This document shows positions 58,695 through 64,000 of a stretch of 64,000 nucleotides of DNA, piece by piece. This stretch comes from Bauldia sp963759235 (lineage in GTDB: Bacteria > Pseudomonadota > Alphaproteobacteria > Rhizobiales > Kaistiaceae). Numbering within the stretch: the first letter of the stretch is position 1; the number at the start of each line of letters is the position of its first letter. The notes under the pieces are model-generated. The model was given only the letters and a program-made list of their open reading frames with translations. It made no database searches and was not told where the DNA came from. The translations under genes were made by a program, and so were the position numbers. Location of the stretch: positions 248,001 through 312,000 of the forward strand of contig CAVWYO010000005.1 of assembly GCA_963759235.1 (NCBI GenBank). The letters are read 5' to 3'.

Positions 58695-59681
58695 CTAGCG
58701 GATGCCCGCGTCGATCAGATCGACAAGGCCCCCGATCGTCTCCGACGTGACGGCGCCGGCTCCGGTGTTGATCGACAGGCCGGGCATCTTGTACTTCTTG
58801 CTCATCACGCACTGGACCACCGGCAGGAATCCCTGCAGGTAGAGAAGTTGGTCGAGCGTCGCCGAGACGTAGCCCGACTTCAGCCCGTCGATGGTCGCCG
58901 GAGCGAGGTCGATGCCGCCGACGATGATGTCGCCCGGCTTCTTGCCGGCCTTCTTGAGAACGTCGGCGAGCGTCCCGGTGATCGTCCCGTGCTGGGTGCC
59001 GATCGCCTTTAGGTTCGGATGGGCTTGGATGTAGGCGACCAGAACGGGCCCGGCGAGCGACGGATCGCTGTTCACTTCCTGCGTAATCTCCAGTCGGTCC
59101 ACTTTGAGGCCGGCTTTCTCCAGCGTGTCTGCAAGGCCTTTCTCCGAGAGGCCGCGTTCGGCCTGGCTGAACACGCCATAGACCATCGCCTCGTCGCCGG
59201 CCTTAAGTCCCTGGGCGAGCATGTAGTTGGCGGTGATCTGGCCACCGACGTAGAGATCGACGCCAGCGTAACCCATACCCCTGGATCCGAACTCCGTCTG
59301 CAGGTCGGTCAGCGGGGAGTTGCCGACGGTGACGACAATGCCCTGGTCGACGGCATCCTTGACGAGGTCGTGGAAGGCGGTGCTGCCGGGATGGCCCATG
59401 ATCTCGATGCAGTCGGGCTTGGCCGCGACGGCTTCCTTGAACTGGTTGATCATGGTCTCCGGCGCCCAGGCCGAGAACTGCGCCTTCAGATCGACGCCGA
59501 AGGCGTCGGCCGCCTGGGTCGCGCCGGTTTGCCGGGCGAGGGTGGCGCCGTCGCCCGGATTGCCGCCCATCTGCATGTACATGGTGAGGCCTTCGCCGAT
59601 CATCTCGGCCGAGGCGGCGCCGGCATTCGCCATCATGGCGAGGACGGCAGTCCCCGCGAGCAATTTTCTGGTGAGCGTCAT
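58695..59681 (-). CDS. sugar ABC transporter substrate-binding protein
   Basis: The 328-residue lipid-free precursor has a signal peptide (MTLTRKLLAGTAVLAMMANAGAASA). The mature protein is of the ribose/fructose periplasmic-binding type (Peripla_BP_4): YMQMGGNPGDGATLARQTGATQAA, VDQGIVVTVGNSPLTDLQ and KPGDIIVGGIDLAPATIDGLKSG. The start at 59681 follows GGGAGAG. The sugar is not predictable from sequence. First-to-last gene order in the transporter is ATPase (61617), permease, then this protein. Confidence 0.88.
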   Translation of the reverse strand: MTLTRKLLAGTAVLAMMANAGAASAEMIGEGLTMYMQMGGNPGDGATLARQTGATQAADAFGVDLKAQFSAWAPETMINQFKEAVAAKPDCIEIMGHPGSTAFHDLVKDAVDQGIVVTVGNSPLTDLQTEFGSRGMGYAGVDLYVGGQITANYMLAQGLKAGDEAMVYGVFSQAERGLSEKGLADTLEKAGLKVDRLEITQEVNSDPSLAGPVLVAYIQAHPNLKAIGTQHGTITGTLADVLKKAGKKPGDIIVGGIDLAPATIDGLKSGYVSATLDQLLYLQGFLPVVQCVMSKKYKMPGLSINTGAGAVTSETIGGLVDLIDAGIR

Positions 59682-59711
59682 ATCGTTTTCTCTCCCTTTT
59701 TTGTTCACGGT

Positions 59712-60813
59712 CTACTGGCGAGTCGCTCCCGCGCCGTGACGCGCGGGTTCGCTTCGGTCATGGCCGGCTTGGCTGCGACCGAATCCTCTGGAGAACCCAA
59801 GGCGCCCGAAGAAGGTGCTGCGGCGCTGCGGTTCGTCGACGAACATGTAGAAGATGATCGAGAACAGGAACACCAGCCCCTGGACGGTGCGCACCCAGGC
59901 GCCGGTGAGGCCGGTGGCCACCAGGGCCGGCTCGATCATGCAGGATGATGCAGGAGCCGAATATGGTTCCGATGATCGTTGCCCGGCCGCCGAAGATCGA
60001 GGTGCCACCGATCAGCACCGAGGCGATGGCGGTCAGCAGATAGCCCTGACCCTGATTGCCGAAGAAGTTCTTGTTCTCCAGCGTCAGCATGATCGCCGCG
60101 ACCGCGGCGAGCGCGCCCATCAAGGTGAAGATCTTGATCTTTTCACGGTCGACGTCGATGCCGACGACCCTGGAAACCTCATTGGAGTCGCCGATGAACA
60201 GGACGTGTTCGCCGAAACGATGCCGCTTCAGCACCACCCAAAGCACAATCACGATGATCGCCGTCCAGAAGGCCTGCAACGGGAGCTGAGCCACCCACGC
60301 GCTCTCCGAATCGGCGAAGGGGCGGCCGACGATCCATTGCCAGACCGAGGATTCCTCGGCGCCGCGCAGCGCGTAGGATTTGCCGCCGGAGAGGACGGTC
60401 GCCATGCCGAACCAGAAGAACTGGGTGCCGAGGGTGGCGATGAACGACGGAATGCCGATCTTCGCGATGATGAGACCGTTGATGAAGCCGACCATGACGC
60501 CGGAGGCAAAGCCGGCGATCACCGCCAGCCAGCCGAGGTTGTACTCCTTGAACAAGACCGCAAAGACGAAGCCGGAGAAGGAGATGATCGCCGGGAAGGA
60601 CAGGTCGATCTCGCCGGCGCCGATGACGAACGTCAGGCCCACCGCGAGGAGCATGAGGGGCGGCAGGGTCGACAGGAATGTGGTGTAGATGAAAGGCTGC
60701 AGAAAGACCTGCGGCGCGGTGTACATGAAGAGGCCGAGCAGGATGAAGAAGACGACGATGATCGGCAATCCTTCGAGCCGCTGAATCAGGGATGGGCCGC
60801 TTATTTTTGCCAT
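59712..60813 (-). CDS. sugar ABC transporter permease, apparent +1 frameshift
   Basis: This is a ribose/xylose-type permease with about ten membrane segments (FVIGAGEIDLSFPAIISFSGF is the family motif, IASVLIGGTSIFGGRATIIGTIFG near the end). The first frame fails after GTIFGSCII. With one base removed at 59943 it continues MIEPALVATGLTGAWVRTVQGLVFLFSIIFYMFVDE to a TAG at 59712, giving 366 residues. The long hydrophilic tail after RSTFFGRLGF is unusual. The frameshift resembles those in secY and rpoA and may be a sequence error. Confidence 0.87.
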
Positions 60814-60816
60814 CGC

Positions 60817-61617
60817 CTACTCCCGCGGCCCGTGCTGCAAGTGGATGAGGTATTCGGTCAGTTCGGTCACCGACATGTCCTTGGGGACGATCTCGGCAAC
60901 GATCCGGCCGCGGTCGAGGACGACGAGCCGGTCGGCGACCTCGTGCACGTTGGCAAGGTTGTGCTCGATGTAGATGCAGGCGCGCCCGCCCTTCTTAATT
61001 CGTCTGACGAAATCGAGAACCTTGCGCACCTCGGCGACGGCGAGGGCGACGGTCGGTTCGTCGAGAATGATGAGGTCGGCGTGGTAGTGCATCGCCCGGC
61101 CGATGGCGATGCCCTGTCGCTCGCCGCCGGAGAGATTGGCGACGGTGGAATCCACCGTGATGCCTTCGCCACGAAAGCCGATCGCTTCCTTGAGAATCCG
61201 GTCGGCGATCGCCTTTTGCCGCTTGATGTCGATAAAGCCGAGCCGGTTGGTGATCTGACGGCCGACGAAGAAATTGCGCCACAAGGGCTGTTTGTCGGCG
61301 AGCGACCGATCCTGATAGACGGTCTCGATCGACAGATCGTGGGCCATCCGTACCGAATAGTCGGAGAGCTTGATCTCTTTGTCGCGGATGAACATGCGGC
61401 CGGAGGTCGGCGGCAGGACGCCGGTCATCACCTTGATCAGGGTCGACTTTCCGGCGCCGTTGTCGCCGATCAGGCCGACGGTCTCGTTCCGCCCGATCTC
61501 GATGTCGATATCCCGAAGCGCCTGGATCGGACCGAAGAACTTCTGAACCTGCTCCAGCCTGACGATCGAGGTGAAATCCACGCCGGCGGCAGGTCCGGTG
61601 TTTGCGACATTGGTCAT
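60817..61617 (-). CDS. sugar ABC transporter ATP-binding protein, single-domain (FrcA-like)
   Basis: The 266-residue ATPase has Walker A GDNGAGKST, signature LSGGERQ, Walker B LIILDEPT and the H-loop IYIEHN. Most ribose/xylose ATPases carry two fused ATPase domains (~500 residues); this single-domain form is like FrcA of the rhizobial fructose system. The start MTNVANTGPAAGVD is chosen over an earlier alternative at 61656. It is 4 bp from the permease, in one operon with the binding protein. Confidence 0.9.
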   Translation of the reverse strand: MTNVANTGPAAGVDFTSIVRLEQVQKFFGPIQALRDIDIEIGRNETVGLIGDNGAGKSTLIKVMTGVLPPTSGRMFIRDKEIKLSDYSVRMAHDLSIETVYQDRSLADKQPLWRNFFVGRQITNRLGFIDIKRQKAIADRILKEAIGFRGEGITVDSTVANLSGGERQGIAIGRAMHYHADLIILDEPTVALAVAEVRKVLDFVRRIKKGGRACIYIEHNLANVHEVADRLVVLDRGRIVAEIVPKDMSVTELTEYLIHLQHGPRE

Positions 61618-61803
61618 TCGATAGCGGCCCGGCAGTCCGGGAAAATCCACGGACAACGCAACCGCGAACCGTCGTCACACCACCGGACTACCATGAATTC
61701 CTCCCTCTATCATCCTACTAAAGCGGCAAAGCCGGTCAAGGCTCCACGTTGTCACGCCATCAGTTCCGCTCCGTTTTCATCGGCGATCGGGTCGCTTATG
61801 CCC

Positions 61804-63129
61804 TCAGTGCCGCTTGTCTCCGGGGCGGTGTTGGCTCTCCTGGTCGAAGACAAGACCGGTTTCGAGAGCCGGATGGCCGAACTTCTCGCGGATGCGGTCG
61901 ATCGCCGCTTCAACGGCGGCGCGCTTTGCCGCGAAGGGATCGACGAGGTCATCGGGGTCGGCAAGGCGCGGATCGGTGAAGTCGGACACGCCGATCCCGA
62001 CCAGACGATAGCGGGTGCCGTCGGCCTCCCGTTCGAGCATCTGGGCGCCGGCCTGGAAGATACGGTCGGCGAGGCGCGTCGGATCGGGAAGCTGGCGGCC
62101 GCGGGTTCGCGTGCGGAAATCCGCGGTCTTGAGCTTCAGCGTCACGGTGAGGCCCGCCAGGTCGGCCTTCTTGAGGCGATGCGAGACGCGCTCCGCCAGG
62201 GTGCGCAGGATGGCCTTCAGCTCGTGAGGGTCGGAGATGTCGACTTCGAGGGTGGTCTCGGCGCTGACGCTCTTCGCTCCGCCACGCGGGTCGACCCGGC
62301 GATCGTCTTCGGCGCGGGCGAGGTGGGCGAGTCTCAGACCGATGACGCCGTAGCGGCGGGCGAGATCGGCCTCGCTCATGCGCTGCAGTACGCCGATGGT
62401 CCGGATTCCGTCCGCGGCGAGCCGTGCCTGGGTCTTGCGGCCGACGCCCCAGATGAGCCCGACCGGCTTGTCGCGGAGAAAGTCGATCGCCTCCGCCTTG
62501 CCGATCACCGAGAAGCCGCGCGGCTTGTTGAGATCGGAGGCGACCTTGGCGAGGAATTTGTTGAAGGAGAGGCCGATCGAGACGGTGATGCCGATGTCTC
62601 GCTCGACCCTCAATGCGAGCCCGACAAGCGATTTCGCCGCACTGGCGCGATGCAGTCGCTCGGTGCCGGAGAGATCGAGAAATGCCTCGTCGATCGACAG
62701 CGGCTCGACCAGCGGCGTGAGTTCCAGCATCAAGGCGCGCACCTCGCGGCCGACGGCGGCGTATTTCTCCATGGACGGCGGGATGACCACCGCGTCGGGG
62801 CAAAGCTTCAGCGCCTGGAACATCGGCATGGCGGAATGCACGCCGCGGATGCGCGCCACGTAGCAGGCGGTGGATACGACGCCGCGCTTGCCGCCGCCGA
62901 CTATCACGGGCTTGTCGGCCAGCGATGGATTGTCCCGCTTCTCGATCGCGGCGTAGAAGGCGTCGCAATCGAGGTGGGCGATCGCCAACCGGTGAAGCTC
63001 CGCGTGGCGAAGAACCCGCGGACTGCCACAGGCCGCGCAGCGCACGGCCGCCCCCTGGACGGGGCTCAGGCAGTCGCGACAAAGCCCGGCCTGGTGGTCG
63101 GGTGGCGCCCGAGGATTGTCGCGCGTCAT
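61804..63129 (-). CDS. dinB: DNA polymerase IV with N-terminal zinc ribbon
   Basis: This 441-residue Y-family polymerase carries out translesion synthesis. An N-terminal CxxC-x11-CxxC zinc ribbon (CRDC, CAAC), typical of rhizobial DinB, precedes the palm HLDCDAFYAAIEKR and the catalytic SIDEAFLDLSG. The thumb contains helix-hairpin-helix LIWGVGRKTQARLAADGI and the little finger follows. No beta-clamp motif was clearly identified at the C-terminus (ETGLVFDQESQHRP). Divergent from gatC. Confidence 0.95.
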   Translation of the reverse strand: MTRDNPRAPPDHQAGLCRDCLSPVQGAAVRCAACGSPRVLRHAELHRLAIAHLDCDAFYAAIEKRDNPSLADKPVIVGGGKRGVVSTACYVARIRGVHSAMPMFQALKLCPDAVVIPPSMEKYAAVGREVRALMLELTPLVEPLSIDEAFLDLSGTERLHRASAAKSLVGLALRVERDIGITVSIGLSFNKFLAKVASDLNKPRGFSVIGKAEAIDFLRDKPVGLIWGVGRKTQARLAADGIRTIGVLQRMSEADLARRYGVIGLRLAHLARAEDDRRVDPRGGAKSVSAETTLEVDISDPHELKAILRTLAERVSHRLKKADLAGLTVTLKLKTADFRTRTRGRQLPDPTRLADRIFQAGAQMLEREADGTRYRLVGIGVSDFTDPRLADPDDLVDPFAAKRAAVEAAIDRIREKFGHPALETGLVFDQESQHRPGDKRH

Positions 63130-63206
63130 CGGATCGGTTCCTGCCGCGATCGCATCGCCTGCGGCGCAATCGTCGACTATAGTCCGATTCCCGCCGCCGA
63201 GGTCCC

Positions 63207-63236
63207 TTGCCCCGCCAAAACCGGCTCTGCTATAGG
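63207..63236 (+). promoter_or_regulatory. candidate gatC promoter
   Basis: TTGCCC (63207-63212), an 18-bp spacer and TATAGG (63231-63236) lie 25 bp upstream of the gatC start. A plausible housekeeping promoter; no operator was seen. Confidence 0.5.
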
Positions 63237-63260
63237 CGCGGGAACTTCAGGAAAATCCGG

Positions 63261-63548
63261 ATGCCCGTCGACAAAGACACCGTCAAGCGCGTCGCCCGTC
63301 TTGCCCGCATCGCCGTCACCGACGATGAGGCCGAGGCGCTGCAGGGCGAGTTGAACACTATTCTCGGCTTCATGGAGCAGTTGAACGAGGTGGACGTCGC
63401 CGGCATCGAACCGATGACTTCGGTGGTCGCGATGAGCATGAAGGAGCGGCCTGACGTGGTGACCGAGCGCGACCAGGCGGCAAAAGTCGTCGCCAACGCG
63501 CCGGTCGTCGAGGACTCCTTCTTCGTCGTGCCGAAGGTGGTCGAGTGA
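63261..63548 (+). CDS. gatC: Asp-tRNA(Asn)/Glu-tRNA(Gln) amidotransferase subunit C
   Basis: This 95-residue protein (MPVDKDTVKRVARLARIAVTDDEAEAL...) includes ELNTILGFMEQLNEVDVAGIEPM and the FFVVPKVVE C-terminus that wraps GatA. It stabilises GatA in the GatCAB complex that converts misacylated Glu-tRNA(Gln). The upstream part of the frame has no homology; the ATG at 63261 is right. Confidence 0.96.
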   Translation: MPVDKDTVKRVARLARIAVTDDEAEALQGELNTILGFMEQLNEVDVAGIEPMTSVVAMSMKERPDVVTERDQAAKVVANAPVVEDSFFVVPKVVE

Positions 63549-63567
63549 TGGCTGCCGGCCAGCCCAA

Positions 63568-64000
63568 ATGAACGATCTCACTGCGCTGACCATTGCAGAG
63601 ATACGGGACGGTTTGGCGGCGAAGCAGTTCTCCGCGGTCGAGCTGACGCGCGCCTATCTGGCAGCCATGGAGGCCGCCCGTGTCCTCAACGCCTACATAG
63701 TCGAGACCCCCGAAAGGGCACTCGACATGGCGGCGGCTTCCGACGCCCGTATCGGGCGCGGCGAAGCCCGCCGGTTGGAAGGCGTGCCGCTCGGGATCAA
63801 GGACCTGTTCTGCACCGAGGGCGTCCACGCCCAGGCGGCAAGTCACATCCTCGACGGGTTCCGCCCGGTCTACGAATCGACCGTCACCGCCAACCTTTGG
63901 GCCGACGGCGCGGTGATGCTCGGCAAATTGAACATGGACGAATTCGCCATGGGTTCGTCCAACGAGACCTCCTATTACGGGCCGGTGGTCAATCCGTGGC
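63568..64000 (+). CDS. gatA: Asp-tRNA(Asn)/Glu-tRNA(Gln) amidotransferase subunit A (5' part)
   Basis: The frame opens at ATG 63568 (MNDLTALTIAEIRDGLAAKQFSAVELTRAYL) and runs off the right edge after 144 codons. GVPLGIKDLFCTEG contains the catalytic lysine of the amidase-signature Ser-Ser-Lys triad, and KLNMDEFAMGSSNETS follows, containing the cis-serine. It lies 19 bp after gatC. Confidence 0.96.
   Translation, partial: MNDLTALTIAEIRDGLAAKQFSAVELTRAYLAAMEAARVLNAYIVETPERALDMAAASDARIGRGEARRLEGVPLGIKDLFCTEGVHAQAASHILDGFRPVYESTVTANLWADGAVMLGKLNMDEFAMGSSNETSYYGPVVNPW

Overview
The window (64 kb, GC-rich, strongly GC-biased third positions) comes from the chromosome of an alphaproteobacterium, most likely Hyphomicrobiales (Rhizobiales). 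This rests on the gene order rpoB-rpoC // rpsL-rpsG-fusA-tuf-rpsJ...rplQ-degQ-like-rarA-crcB-rluC-ATP12, on a DinB with an N-terminal zinc ribbon, a short Adk, GatCA, an FrcBCA-type sugar ABC transporter, and palindromic repeats of the kind scattered through rhizobial genomes. No genus can be named from sequence alone.

Layout. 1-5.05 kb: end of rpoB and all of rpoC, closed by a 15-bp terminator hairpin. 5.4-8.2 kb: an RTX/haemolysin-type repeat protein (frameshifted) and an MFS transporter. 8.6-27.1 kb: the str, S10, spc and alpha ribosomal operons (rpsL to rplQ, with fusA, tuf, secY, adk, rpoA). Unusual hairpins or inverted repeats lie at the rpsL/rpsG, tuf/rpsJ and rpoA/rplQ junctions. 27.2-31.3 kb: a DegQ/HtrA protease and RarA, separated by a lower-GC nitrobindin-like gene. 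31.3-32.3 kb: a YefM/YoeB toxin-antitoxin pair with an operator, and a gamma-glutamylcyclotransferase-like gene. 32.3-34.7 kb (minus): MFS transporter, two CrcB fluoride-channel subunits and a DUF190 protein, behind a leader with an attenuator-like terminator. 34.9-40.4 kb: RluC-type pseudouridine synthase carrying an in-frame palindromic repeat, aldo/keto reductase, EamA exporter, ATP12 chaperone, a Popeye-like membrane protein and a GT2 glycosyltransferase. 40.4-44.1 kb: two tandem paralogous RTX genes, one cut by a complete IS1595-family element (41015-42730, 8-bp target duplication) that carries passenger genes. 44.3-49.7 kb: pccB, a urea-channel gene with a DUF1116 gene split by an in-frame stop, and a sodium/solute symporter. 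49.8-52.2 kb: a truncated PIN-domain relic beside an intact VapBC module, a YaiI-family gene and an 850-bp repeat-rich intergenic block. 52.2-58.7 kb: a YARHG-like secreted protein, an EF-hand-like protein, an MFS transporter, then a putative signalling module (two small His-rich exported proteins, a PepSY-like protein, an OmpR-type regulator and a PhoQ/FeuQ-type kinase). 58.7-61.6 kb: sugar ABC transporter. 61.8-64 kb: dinB, gatC and the start of gatA.

Two themes stand out. First, seven otherwise intact reading frames carry exactly one single-base indel each, including the essential genes secY and rpoA, so base-level sequence error is the leading explanation and the 'pseudogenes' here need checking. 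Second, the best candidate for a little-described system is the 55.3-58.7 kb module: tandem heptamers (CTGACAG-like, spaced 10 and 11 bp) precede both the His-rich peptide gene and the PepSY/regulator/kinase operon, as expected for one OmpR-type regulon with autoregulation.
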